A stretch of DNA of 64,000 nt from NCBI GenBank assembly GCA_030696845.1, contig JAUYRJ010000057.1:1-64000 (forward strand), read 5' to 3'. This document shows positions 51,030 through 60,234 of this stretch, piece after piece. Each line of letters opens with the position of its first letter. Position 1 is the first letter of the stretch. The position numbers and the translations under genes are program-made. The notes beneath the pieces were generated by a model. The model saw nothing but the letters and a program-made list of their open reading frames with translations. It had not been told where the DNA came from and made no database searches. The DNA is from Polynucleobacter sp. (GTDB taxonomy: Bacteria > Pseudomonadota > Gammaproteobacteria > Burkholderiales > Burkholderiaceae).

Positions 51030-52289
51030 CTAAATAAAGCGGAAGGCAATGATGGCGATGATGGTTGGCGGTAGTGCACACAAGAATAAATACAAGGGGC
51101 TGATCGCTCCTTCATCAAAGCTGGGTTTCAGAATAGAGAAGCCGGCTGGATTGGGTGCGTTCGCAATGACCGTTAAACCACCACCAGTGAGGGCGCCCGC
51201 AACTAAGGAGTATTTAAACTCATCAGAAAGACCATCCACCAGTGATCCTAAATAGGTGAGCGCTGCATTATCGGTAATCGCAGTGAGAACCGTTGCGCCG
51301 TAATACACGGATGTTGAATCAAGACCCACTAGGAGGGATTGCAGCCACCATTTTTGTTGGCCGCCCAATACCACGAGACCAGCCAGGAAGAATGCCACTA
51401 GTAAGCTCTCTCGAATGATTAACTTATTTTGGTAGCGCGCATAGGCGGCGGTGTAACCGACAAAAAATAAGAATAAGCCCATGAATAAAACCGAGTGGTG
51501 TACAGAAATCACTACACCCACTAAAAATGCCAAGTGAATCGCAATAACACCTAATGGAATGGCATCAATCTTCTTTTCGTTTGGTTGAATGTCAAATGAA
51601 TTGAGTTCTTTAAAAAAGACAAACGCAAGTAAGGTGGAGTTTGTAGCGACAGCTAATGCGGAGCGCCAGCCAAAATTCTCCAGCATAAAAAAGAGATCCC
51701 ACTTCCAGGTACTTGCGACCATCAAAATGGGAGGAGCAGCGTAGGGGGTTAAGGCGCCACCAATCGAGATGTTGACAAACAAAACGGCGAGGGCCGCATA
51801 CATCAGTTTGGGTGAAATCTTCTTGGAGAAATAGTAATCACGTAGCAGTAAAGCGGCCACCGTCATGGCGGCTGGCTCTGTAATGAATGAGCCCAGTAAA
51901 GGAACTAAGGTTAGGGTGACCCATAAAAACCCCACCGATTTTTTGACTGGTAGCAAAGCAGTCACCCGCAACACCAAGAAAAGACAAAATTCCAATACCG
52001 GCTTACTCGCAGCGATGATCATGATCACGAACACGAAGAGCGGTTCGGTAAAGTTCAGTTTTTCTAGGTATGCAATAGTTGCCTCTTGTCCGGTGTAGAC
52101 AAAAAAGAATGACACCAGAACCATGGCCCAAAAGCCAAATACCACCTCAACCTCGCCAAGCAAATGCCAAATGCCGGAATGGTTTGGGTATTTGTGGGCT
52201 AGGTGCTCAAAAAACTTCGTTGAGAATGTATGAATTACCGCTAAGGCAAAGATGGCGCTACTGACAATATTGATAGTGGTTGGGGTCAT
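51030..52289 (-). CDS. Putative Na+/H+ antiporter
   Basis: Polytopic; LGSFITEPAAMTVAALLLRDYYF; TAITDNAALTYLGSLVDGLSDEFKYSLVAGALTGGGLTVIANAPNPAG. Confidence 0.85.
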   Translation of the reverse strand: MTPTTINIVSSAIFALAVIHTFSTKFFEHLAHKYPNHSGIWHLLGEVEVVFGFWAMVLVSFFFVYTGQEATIAYLEKLNFTEPLFVFVIMIIAASKPVLEFCLFLVLRVTALLPVKKSVGFLWVTLTLVPLLGSFITEPAAMTVAALLLRDYYFSKKISPKLMYAALAVLFVNISIGGALTPYAAPPILMVASTWKWDLFFMLENFGWRSALAVATNSTLLAFVFFKELNSFDIQPNEKKIDAIPLGVIAIHLAFLVGVVISVHHSVLFMGLFLFFVGYTAAYARYQNKLIIRESLLVAFFLAGLVVLGGQQKWWLQSLLVGLDSTSVYYGATVLTAITDNAALTYLGSLVDGLSDEFKYSLVAGALTGGGLTVIANAPNPAGFSILKPSFDEGAISPLYLFLCALPPTIIAIIAFRFI

Positions 52290-52412
52290 GGCGATAATTA
52301 TTTAAACAATTCAGAATGAGTTCTATTGTATTGATAAGTCGATTAAATAGACATATGATAAGTACTAGGTGATAGCACCAAAAATATGTCCTAACTGAAT
52401 GGGGATCACTTC

Positions 52413-54317
52413 ATGTCTGAGTCAAGCGCCACCACTTTCCCCGCCTCGCATAGTCTGGTGCAAAATTTACGACAACAGATCATGCAAAGTCTGCCCTTCT
52501 CGCGGATGGCGGAACAGGATGTTGATTTTTTTATTATGGCATCGCGCGAAGCCTATTTCGCTCCGAAAGAAGTGATTTTGTCTCCCGCGGATGGCGCTCC
52601 TGCATTTTTATACCTGGTGCGGCAGGGTCGTGTGTCGGGACGGCGTGATATTCCAGGGATTGCAGAAACTGCTTTTGAATTAGATGCGGGCAGTTTATTT
52701 TCGATTGGATCGGCATTTGCGAATCGACCCGTTTCAACGACCTATAGCGCGATAGATGATTGCTTTTGTTTGTTGTTTCCAGTCGAGTCGATGCGTCAGT
52801 TGGCTTCGCAGTCAAAACCCTTTAGTGAGTTCCTAAATAATCGAGTTTGGGGTTTGCTTGAAGAATCCCGGGCGGCGCTGCGTAATTCGTTTGCGTCTCA
52901 GGCCTTAGCCGAGCAATCCCTGGAAAGCCGATTAGGCGACTTAAGGCTTAAAAAACCGTTAACGATCGCTCCCAATGCCTCCTTGCGTGAAGCCCTAACT
53001 CTCATTCACGAAAAAAAGGTGGGCTCTATCTTGGTGGTGGAGAATGAACGAAGCATTTTGGGTATTTTGACGCGTTACGACGTACTCTCTCGCGTTACCC
53101 TCAAAAACCTAGATCTCAATACACCCATCTCCGCTGTGATGTCGCCCGGGGTCAAAACCTTAAACGTCGACGACAGTGCTGAAATGGCGGGTTTACTCAT
53201 GTCGCGCTTCAATATTCGCCACGTACCGGTATTGGAACGGGGTGAGCTGGTGGGTATTATTTCCGAGCGCGATTTATTTTCCTTGCAACGACTTTCACTC
53301 AGCAATATCAGCACAGCTATCCGCGCAACGGATGAGCTGACCCACCTCAAGAAGTGCGCCGATGATATACGCACATTTGCTCGCAACTTATTAGGTCAGG
53401 GAGTGCAGGCCCGGCAATTAACTACCCTCATTAGTCATTTAAACGATGTGTTAACCGAGCGACTGATTGAAATATGCGCTGCGAAACACCAGTTAAATAC
53501 GACCCAGTTTGCTTGGATTGCTCTGGGATCCGAGGGGCGTGGCGAGCAGACCATTGCCACTGATCAAGACAATGCGCTGGTCTATTCGGATACAGAGCCA
53601 GAAAGTCGGCGTGCGGTTTATCTGCGTTTTGCGCGAGAGGTGAATGAAGCCTTGGATGCCTGTGGGTATCCACTGTGTAAAGGCAACATCATGGCCAGCA
53701 ATCCTGAGCTCTGCCTCTCGCAAAAGGAATGGCTTGGCCGCTTTGCCCGTTGGATCGAGCAGGGCAATCCCCAGGATTTGCTCAATGCCAGTATTTTTTT
53801 CGATCTACGTGCGCTGGCTGGTAATGCGGATCTCTTAAAGCCCCTTAAGGAGTATGTGCGCGTTCGAGCCGCTGCGATACCGCGCTTTATTAAACTATTG
53901 GCTGATAACTCGCTCAATACCCGTGTACCGTTGAACTGGTTTGGTGCGATTGAGCCAACCGAGATCAATGGCCAAAAAACCATTGATCTCAAGTTGCAAG
54001 GCACCGCTGTGGTGGTGGATGTGGCGCGTATTTATTCTTTGGCGCATGGCATTGAAGTAATTAATACCCGCGAGCGCTTGGCAGCAGTTGGACGCGCCTT
54101 GAATGTTCCTGAATCCGAGAGCGCTGCCTGGATTACGGCATTTGAGTTTTTGCAGACTCAGCGCTTAGCAGTGCAAATAGGCGAGACCGCCATTAATGGC
54201 AATCCCAATGTGATTGATATCGATAGACTCAATTCAGTGGATCGCAGCATTTTGAAAGAGTCACTATTAAAGGTGCGATCACTACAGCAGCATCTTCAGC
54301 TCGACTATGCTGGCTAA
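52413..54317 (+). CDS. cNMP-binding/CBS/DUF294 nucleotidyltransferase-like signalling protein
   Basis: N-terminal cyclic-nucleotide-binding-like fold, two CBS repeats, DUF294 motif ALGSEGRGEQTIATDQDNALVY, DUF294 C-terminal domain. Confidence 0.9.
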   Translation: MSESSATTFPASHSLVQNLRQQIMQSLPFSRMAEQDVDFFIMASREAYFAPKEVILSPADGAPAFLYLVRQGRVSGRRDIPGIAETAFELDAGSLFSIGSAFANRPVSTTYSAIDDCFCLLFPVESMRQLASQSKPFSEFLNNRVWGLLEESRAALRNSFASQALAEQSLESRLGDLRLKKPLTIAPNASLREALTLIHEKKVGSILVVENERSILGILTRYDVLSRVTLKNLDLNTPISAVMSPGVKTLNVDDSAEMAGLLMSRFNIRHVPVLERGELVGIISERDLFSLQRLSLSNISTAIRATDELTHLKKCADDIRTFARNLLGQGVQARQLTTLISHLNDVLTERLIEICAAKHQLNTTQFAWIALGSEGRGEQTIATDQDNALVYSDTEPESRRAVYLRFAREVNEALDACGYPLCKGNIMASNPELCLSQKEWLGRFARWIEQGNPQDLLNASIFFDLRALAGNADLLKPLKEYVRVRAAAIPRFIKLLADNSLNTRVPLNWFGAIEPTEINGQKTIDLKLQGTAVVVDVARIYSLAHGIEVINTRERLAAVGRALNVPESESAAWITAFEFLQTQRLAVQIGETAINGNPNVIDIDRLNSVDRSILKESLLKVRSLQQHLQLDYAG

Positions 54318-54972
54318 TTTAAAAGACTCTCCCTTGTTTGATGGCATACGCAGTTTATTTAAGGCTGGCAAACCAGAGCCGTGTCGCTGGATTGTGCTGG
54401 ATGTGGAGACCAGCGGCTTAAATCCCCACTCGGATCGGCTGCTGGCCATTGCCGCAGTAGCGCTAGAGGTCAGTCCCGACTTCAGTCGGGTATCAATCGT
54501 GATTGGCGATAGCTATGAGGCAGTGCTAAAGCAAGACTTGCCCACAAGCAAAGATAATATTTTGATACACCACATTGGCGCAAAAGCCCAGTCGGAGGGT
54601 AGGCCCCCAGCTGAGGTGTTGGAGGAGTTTCGGGGGTGGGTAGGCAATTGCCCCTTACTGGGCTTTCATGCGGCCTTTGATGAGGCGATGATTAATCGTG
54701 CGTATTCCCTGTTTAATCTTCGCCCCTTGCAAAATGAATGGCTCGATATCGAACCCCTTGCAAAAATTACTGGGGTAAACCCTAGGCTACGTGCTTTAGA
54801 CGACTGGCTAGGGCATTTTGGGATCGAATGTGCAGTCAGGCACCAGGCGGCGGCCGATACTTTTGCCACTGCCGAGCTCTTAATGCGCCTCTGGCCATAC
54901 TTAAAAAAAGAGGCGAACTCATGGGCTAGTCTGCGGGGTATTGCCCGTCAGGCTAACTGGATTCCACGCTAA
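54307..54972 (+). CDS. 3'-5' exonuclease (DnaQ/DEDDh family)
   Basis: IVLDVETSGLNPHSDRLLAIAAV (ExoI), LLGFHAAFDEAMINRAY (ExoII), RHQAAADTFATAELL (ExoIII); overlaps preceding gene by 11 nt. Confidence 0.9.
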   Translation: MLANLKDSPLFDGIRSLFKAGKPEPCRWIVLDVETSGLNPHSDRLLAIAAVALEVSPDFSRVSIVIGDSYEAVLKQDLPTSKDNILIHHIGAKAQSEGRPPAEVLEEFRGWVGNCPLLGFHAAFDEAMINRAYSLFNLRPLQNEWLDIEPLAKITGVNPRLRALDDWLGHFGIECAVRHQAAADTFATAELLMRLWPYLKKEANSWASLRGIARQANWIPR

Positions 54973-54988
54973 AGAGTTAATAGCCCTA

Positions 54989-55011
54989 AGCCCTGTTTTT
55001 TCAGGGTTTTA
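54989..55011 (+). terminator. Putative Rho-independent terminator
   Basis: CCCTG TTTTTT CAGGGTTTTAT after the exonuclease gene. Confidence 0.6.
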
Positions 55012-55095
55012 TAGGGGAAAGCACCGATTTGGAGACCCAGTCGATAGCACCATAATCTGCCTACTTAGTAGTTATGTAATTTTCGGGGATTATTA

Positions 55096-55392
55096 GTGCT
55101 TTTATTTTTAAACATTGCTCAACTGGTGCTGTACATTGGCGCCCTTGGCCTTGCGGGACAGGGTTTGTTATATGTGCTGACGGGGCAAGGTCGCCATAGC
55201 AATTTGTTTTATCAGTTGATCGAAATGGTAAATAAACCCTGGACACTGATGGCGCGATTTATTTCGCCCAAGCAAATTCTGGATCGGCAAATTCCGTTTG
55301 TCGCTTTTTGTATTGTTGGGGTTCTTTACATTGCTGTGACTCTAGCCAAGATTGAGCATTGCATCACGATTGGAATAGAAGCATGTCAGTAA
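55096..55392 (+). CDS. Small membrane protein of unknown function
   Basis: 98 aa with hydrophobic N- and C-terminal segments; stop overlaps start of downstream TPR gene. Confidence 0.65.
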   Translation: MLLFLNIAQLVLYIGALGLAGQGLLYVLTGQGRHSNLFYQLIEMVNKPWTLMARFISPKQILDRQIPFVAFCIVGVLYIAVTLAKIEHCITIGIEACQ

Positions 55393-55958
55393 AAAAACAT
55401 CCCCTTGCTTGGTACATTCTGAAATGGCGGGCATCCGCATTGATTGTTTTTGGATTGAAAAATCAAGCGATGGAGGTGTTCGAGGAAATGCTTCAGCAGT
55501 TTCCACACGATACGTACGCCATATCCAGTCTTGCGTACATGAAAACCCAGCTTGGCGACAAAGAAGGTGCGATTGCTGATTACAAACGATTAGTACTTGG
55601 GCCGGATGTGACCGCCGCAACCTGGTACAACTTAGGCTTCTTGCAAGAAGAAGTCGGACAAATACAGGATGCCGAGCACAGCTTTCGGCAGGCCATTAAA
55701 CTCAATGAAAAATTAGACCAAGCCTGGTATGGACTTGGCTTAGTGTTGATTCAGTTGCAGCGCTTTGATGAGGCCATTAAGGCCCTCAAGAAAAATACTC
55801 AATTGCAGCCCATGAGTCCCTATGCCTGGTACCAACTGGCGCGGGTTTATGTCGAGCGCAATCAGCCCGATGAGGCGACCAAAATCATTCTTCACCTAAA
55901 AGAGTTTGAACCTAAATTTGCTAAGCAGCTTGAGCGGGAAACTGGTCTGGCTGTTTAG
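55383..55958 (+). CDS. Tetratricopeptide repeat protein
   Basis: TPR units TWYNLGFLQEEVGQIQDAEHSFRQAIKLNEKLDQAWYGLGLVLIQLQRFDEAIKALKKNTQLQP. Confidence 0.85.
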   Translation: MSVKKHPLAWYILKWRASALIVFGLKNQAMEVFEEMLQQFPHDTYAISSLAYMKTQLGDKEGAIADYKRLVLGPDVTAATWYNLGFLQEEVGQIQDAEHSFRQAIKLNEKLDQAWYGLGLVLIQLQRFDEAIKALKKNTQLQPMSPYAWYQLARVYVERNQPDEATKIILHLKEFEPKFAKQLERETGLAV

Positions 55959-56017
55959 TGGTTTTGAGTAGTAGGTAATGTTGTAGAAGTATTTTATTAA
56001 CTTAAGGAGAAACTGTT

Positions 56018-56281
56018 ATGCAATTAACAGAATCGCATAAGCAATATTGGCAGAAAAACCTGCGCATAACAGCAGTGCTGTTGGCTATCTGGTTTGTCGT
56101 GACCTATGTTGTGGGCTTTAACGCGCGTGCGCTGAACTTTGAATTTTTCGGTTGGCCATTTAGTTTTTGGGTTGGTGCACAGGGCGCTTTGGTAGTTTAC
56201 GTTCTGATCATTGCCTACTATGCGCATTACATGAACAACTTAGATAATGAGTATGGTTGCGCTGAAGTGGAGGAAGACTAA
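56018..56281 (+). CDS. DUF4212 domain membrane protein (symporter small subunit)
   Basis: HKQYWQKNLRITAVLLAIWFVVTYVVGFNARALN...FWVGAQGALVVYVLIIAYYAHYMN; next to SSS symporter. Confidence 0.92.
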   Translation: MQLTESHKQYWQKNLRITAVLLAIWFVVTYVVGFNARALNFEFFGWPFSFWVGAQGALVVYVLIIAYYAHYMNNLDNEYGCAEVEED

Positions 56282-56283
56282 TC

Positions 56284-58425
56284 ATGGCTGGAATGACACC
56301 AGGTGGTGACAGCAGTATCTTCGGCGGCGGCGCAAGTAATGCCGCTTTTAAAAAATCACTTAACAAGATTTATGCGTGGTACACCGGAGGTTTCATCACC
56401 TTCGTTTTGATCTTGGGTATCGCTGAGCAAATGGGCCTCAGCCGTGCCATGATTGGTTACCTGTTCTTAGGCGCAACGGTTTTACTCTACGCTGGTATTG
56501 GCGTAATGAGCCGAACCAACGACGCTGCCGAATACTATGTGGCTGGTCGACGGGTTCCCGCGGTCTATAACGGTATGGCGACAGGTTCAGACTGGATGTC
56601 GGCGGCATCGTTTATCGGTATGGCGGGTACCTTGTACTTAACAGGTTACGGCGGTTTAGCCTTCATTATGGGCTGGACAGGCGGTTACTGTTTAGTGGCT
56701 CTGTTCTTGGCTCCGTATCTACGTAAATTCGGTCAGTTCACGATCCCAGACTTCTTGGGCGCGCGATATGACGGCAATCTTCCCCGCTTTATCGGAATTT
56801 TTGCGGCGATTTTGTGTTCCTTTACTTATGTGGTTGCGCAGATTTACGGTGTTGGTTTGATTACTACCCGTTTGGCTGGTGTGCCATTTGAGATTGGTAT
56901 TTTCTTGGGCTTGGGCGGTATTTTGGTGTGCTCGTTCTTGGGTGGTATGCGCGCGGTGACTTGGACTCAAGTTGCCCAGTACATCATCTTGATCATTGCT
57001 TACATGATTCCCGTAGTTTGGTTATCGGTAAAGCAAACCAACATCCCCATTCCACAGTTCGTGTACGGATACCAGTTGGAAAAAGTAACGGCCAAAGAAG
57101 CGGAATTAATTAAAGATCCAAAAGAGTTGGAAGTGCGCGCAATTTTCAAAGCACGTGCAGACGCTTTTGCGGAAAAATTAAAAGATATTCCTGCAGCATT
57201 GGCTGCTGACAAAGCAGCTGCAGAGAAAAAAGTAGCTGATTTGAAAGCGGCTAACGCACCTGCGGAAGAGGTGGCTGCTGCTGAAAAAGCATTGGCTGCA
57301 GTTCCTAAGGATGAAGCTGCTGCTAAAAAAGCTTGGACAGCGGGTAAGACTGGCGCAGAAAATCGCGCTAAGCCTCTTGCTGGCATGCCACGCCACGCGC
57401 AGCAATTCGCTGGCGATCCTGCTGGTGACGAAAAGGCTCGCGCCGCTTTCGACACCTCGCGTCGCAATTTCTTAGCCTTGATCTTCTGTTTGATGGTGGG
57501 TACAGCGGCATTGCCACACATTCTGATGCGCTTTTACACGACTCCGTCGGTAAAACAAGCTCGTGAATCGGTGACATGGTCCTTGTTCTTCATCTTCTTG
57601 CTGTACTTCACTGCGCCTGCTTTGGCAGTTTTGGTGAAATACGAGGTCTTTACGATTTTGGTTGGAACGCCATTTGATCAACTGCCGGGCTGGATTGCGC
57701 AGTGGACCAAAGTAGATCCATCTTTGTTATCGGTTGTTGACGTTAATAAAGACGGTATCTTCCAGTTGGCTGAAATGACCATTGGTGGTGACATTGTGGT
57801 TCTGGCAACCCCAGAAATCGCTGGTTTGCCATACGTGATCTCAGGCATGGTTGCGGCCGGTGGTTTGGCTGCCGCTCTGTCAACAGCGGACGGATTATTG
57901 CTGACTATTGCTAACGCGTTGTCGCATGACCTCTATTACAAAATGATTGACCCAAATGCTCCTGCTAGCAGACGTGTTTTGATTTCCAAAATACTGTTGT
58001 TGGCTGTAGCTCTGGCTGCTGCATACGTAGCTTCCCAGAAACCGGCCGACATCTTGTTCTTGGTAGGCGCTGCGTTCTCATTTGCTGCTGCTGCGTTCTT
58101 CCCAGCACTTACCCTCGGTATTTTCTGGAAGCGTGCAACGAAGGCCGGTGCTTGCATCGGTATGGTCGGCGGTCTTGGCATTACCTTCTATTACATGGTA
58201 ATGACACAGCCATGGCTGCGCGGTGTATTCGGAGTCACTTCACCAGTACAACTTTGGTATGAAATTCAGCCAATTTCAGCTGGTATCTTCGGCGTACCGC
58301 TTGGCTTTGCCTTGATTATTCTCGTGAGCTTGGTCACTACAGCTCCACGTAAAGATATTCAAGAGTTGATCGATCACGTACGTTATCCAACGCTGCGTGG
58401 TGATATCAATACGCAAGCTAACTAA
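56284..58425 (+). CDS. Sodium:solute symporter (cation/acetate symporter-like, VC_2705-type)
   Basis: SSS family motifs (YYVAGRRVPAVYNGMATGSDWMSAASFIGMAG, GGMRAVTWTQVAQ); paired with DUF4212. Confidence 0.9.
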   Translation: MAGMTPGGDSSIFGGGASNAAFKKSLNKIYAWYTGGFITFVLILGIAEQMGLSRAMIGYLFLGATVLLYAGIGVMSRTNDAAEYYVAGRRVPAVYNGMATGSDWMSAASFIGMAGTLYLTGYGGLAFIMGWTGGYCLVALFLAPYLRKFGQFTIPDFLGARYDGNLPRFIGIFAAILCSFTYVVAQIYGVGLITTRLAGVPFEIGIFLGLGGILVCSFLGGMRAVTWTQVAQYIILIIAYMIPVVWLSVKQTNIPIPQFVYGYQLEKVTAKEAELIKDPKELEVRAIFKARADAFAEKLKDIPAALAADKAAAEKKVADLKAANAPAEEVAAAEKALAAVPKDEAAAKKAWTAGKTGAENRAKPLAGMPRHAQQFAGDPAGDEKARAAFDTSRRNFLALIFCLMVGTAALPHILMRFYTTPSVKQARESVTWSLFFIFLLYFTAPALAVLVKYEVFTILVGTPFDQLPGWIAQWTKVDPSLLSVVDVNKDGIFQLAEMTIGGDIVVLATPEIAGLPYVISGMVAAGGLAAALSTADGLLLTIANALSHDLYYKMIDPNAPASRRVLISKILLLAVALAAAYVASQKPADILFLVGAAFSFAAAAFFPALTLGIFWKRATKAGACIGMVGGLGITFYYMVMTQPWLRGVFGVTSPVQLWYEIQPISAGIFGVPLGFALIILVSLVTTAPRKDIQELIDHVRYPTLRGDINTQAN
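57739..57774 (+). other. EF-hand-like 12-residue loop DVNKDGIFQLAE within symporter
   Basis: D-x-N-x-D-G-I-x-x-x-x-E spacing matches a canonical calcium loop. Confidence 0.6.
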
Positions 58426-58466
58426 GTAGCAAAATCGACTCCCGGGTTTGCGCCTGGGGTCTGAAG

Positions 58467-58492
58467 AACCCGCTCTTCGGAGCGGGTTTTTT
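58467..58492 (+). terminator. Rho-independent terminator after symporter
   Basis: AACCCGCTC TTCG GAGCGGGTTTTTT. Confidence 0.9.
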
Positions 58493-58515
58493 ATGGCTAA
58501 AAAATCACCAAATGT

Positions 58516-58544
58516 AAAAAAGCGCCCATATCAGGCGCTCTTTT
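58516..58544 (-). terminator. Rho-independent terminator serving the small reverse-strand gene
   Basis: Reverse strand AGAGCGCC TGATATG GGCGCTTTTTT. Confidence 0.75.
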
Positions 58545-58579
58545 AGGAATATCTTAGTAGGGATAAATTAACAATTTCT

Positions 58580-58747
58580 TTATGCCGCCGCCCTCATGGG
58601 GAGAGGATGGGATTGCAGGTGCTTACCAAACCAAACCGAGAATGCCGTACACTCGGCTTGCTTGATAAAGAGGCCCATGATGAGTTCTTGGGTGTCGTCG
58701 TCAAGCAAACGGAATGATTGAATTGCGTCGTTCTTGCTCATATTCAT
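58580..58747 (-). CDS. 55-aa small protein of unknown function (not in supplied ORF track)
   Basis: Reverse strand MNMSKNDAIQSFRLLDDDTQELIMGLFIKQAECTAFSVWFGKHLQSHPLPMRAAA*; SD-like GAAAGGATG upstream; dedicated terminator downstream. Confidence 0.65.
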   Translation of the reverse strand: MNMSKNDAIQSFRLLDDDTQELIMGLFIKQAECTAFSVWFGKHLQSHPLPMRAAA

Positions 58748-58933
58748 CCTTTCAAAGTCAGAATGAATTTATCAGAGGCTTTACATTTAGACTGTTAAAG
58801 AAAGTTAAACATTGCTCTTCTTTTATTGAGTGGTGACTACATGGGCATTTAAGGTGATTTGCACGGTTTTGCGTTGCAGCATGCTGCTGAAAAATGATGA
58901 AGTGAGATACGGCGAAATGGAGATTGAAACAGC

Positions 58934-59563
58934 ATGGAAGACTTGAGTTTTTGGATTGGAATCATCGCCACCATCGCCTTTGCAGTGACGGGGGTGTTGG
59001 CGATTTCAGATCGTGGCGTCGATTTGTTTGGGGTTTTAGTGCTCGGCTTAATTACAGCCATTGGTGGCGGTACCCTGCGGGATTTAATTCTAGAGGTGCC
59101 GGTATTTTGGGCGAGTATGCCCATCTACGTGTGGGTTGCTTTAGTGGCCAGCGTGATTGCTTTCTACCTGGAGTCTTTTTTTACACAGCCGCAAATCTAT
59201 CGATCGATGCTCTATCTTGATGGATTTGGCGCCGCCTTATTCGGAATACAGGGGGCGGACAAAGCTTGGGGTATGGATTTTGGTATTCCGATAGCGCCGG
59301 TGATTTTGGGTGTGATCACTGCCATTGGCGGGGGATTGATACGTGACATGATTGCAGGCAGGCGTAATTTACTCATGTCGCATGAGCTCTATGCCATTCC
59401 GGTCTCTTTGGGCTGTATGTTGTATGTCTTCATTTTAGAGTTTGCGCCACGCTTTGCTGCGGAAGGCTCAATCGCTTGCATGCTGTTGATTGTTGGTTTT
59501 CGTGCAGCAGCCATTTATTGGAATTTACGCGTACCCAGTATGTTCATTACCAAGAAACGTTAA
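58934..59563 (+). CDS. Trimeric intracellular cation channel family protein (UPF0126/YicG-like)
   Basis: FAVTGVLAISDRGVDLFGVLVLGLITAIGGGTLRDLIL; duplicated GGGLIRDMI motif. Confidence 0.92.
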   Translation: MEDLSFWIGIIATIAFAVTGVLAISDRGVDLFGVLVLGLITAIGGGTLRDLILEVPVFWASMPIYVWVALVASVIAFYLESFFTQPQIYRSMLYLDGFGAALFGIQGADKAWGMDFGIPIAPVILGVITAIGGGLIRDMIAGRRNLLMSHELYAIPVSLGCMLYVFILEFAPRFAAEGSIACMLLIVGFRAAAIYWNLRVPSMFITKKR

Positions 59564-59565
59564 AT

Positions 59566-60234
59566 ATGAAACCCCGTCTCTACAGTTTTTGGCGTAGCTC
59601 TGCCGCCTTCCGTGTCCGCATTGCGCTCAATCTCAAGCAAGTCGATTACGACATCATTCCGACACACCTTACTAAAAAGGGCGGGGATCAGTTGCAGCCA
59701 GAATATGAGAGTAAAAATCCAAATCGCTTAATTCCGCTCTATGAGTGCGGTGATGTGCGCATTCATCAATCGCTTGCCATCATGGAATACCTCGATGAGC
59801 TTCACCCAGAGCCGCCACTCTTGCCAAGCGATCTCGTTGATCGCGCATGGGTACGGGCATTGGCTTTGGACATTGCCGCGGATATTCACCCGATTAACAA
59901 CTTACGCATCTCGCGCTATTTGGTGCGTCAATTGGGAGTATCTGAAGAAGCCCGTAGCGCATGGTATCGCCATTGGGTCGCTACTGGCCTTGCGAGTATC
60001 GAGGCGCAGCTCGGTAGTGATTCGCGCGTGGGTCGCTTCTGTTATGGCGATCAAGTCACCATCGCCGATGCGTGTTTAGTACCGCAACTCTTTAATGCGC
60101 TAGATGCCAAGATGGACATGAGCGTTTACCCAACCCTGATGGGAATTTTGGCGGAGTGCATGGCGCTCCCTGCATTTATTCATGCCTCATGGGAGCAGCA
60201 GCCGGATGCAGAAGGAAAAAATCCGACTTTTTAA
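59566..60234 (+). CDS. maiA: Maleylacetoacetate isomerase (zeta-class GST)
   Basis: LYSFWRSSAAFRVRIALNLKQVDYDIIPTHL; SLAIMEYLDELHP. Confidence 0.9.
   Translation: MKPRLYSFWRSSAAFRVRIALNLKQVDYDIIPTHLTKKGGDQLQPEYESKNPNRLIPLYECGDVRIHQSLAIMEYLDELHPEPPLLPSDLVDRAWVRALALDIAADIHPINNLRISRYLVRQLGVSEEARSAWYRHWVATGLASIEAQLGSDSRVGRFCYGDQVTIADACLVPQLFNALDAKMDMSVYPTLMGILAECMALPAFIHASWEQQPDAEGKNPTF

Noticed and set aside
51022-51081. ATG-started N-terminal extension of HAD type II protein
   Set aside because: Overlaps the end of the antiporter gene; conserved HAD start VYKLIAFDAYGTL fits a GTG start at 51021
57000-57521. 173-aa reverse-strand ORF opposite the symporter insertion
   Set aside because: Ser/Ala-rich composition is a by-product of the Ala/Lys-rich coding repeats on the + strand
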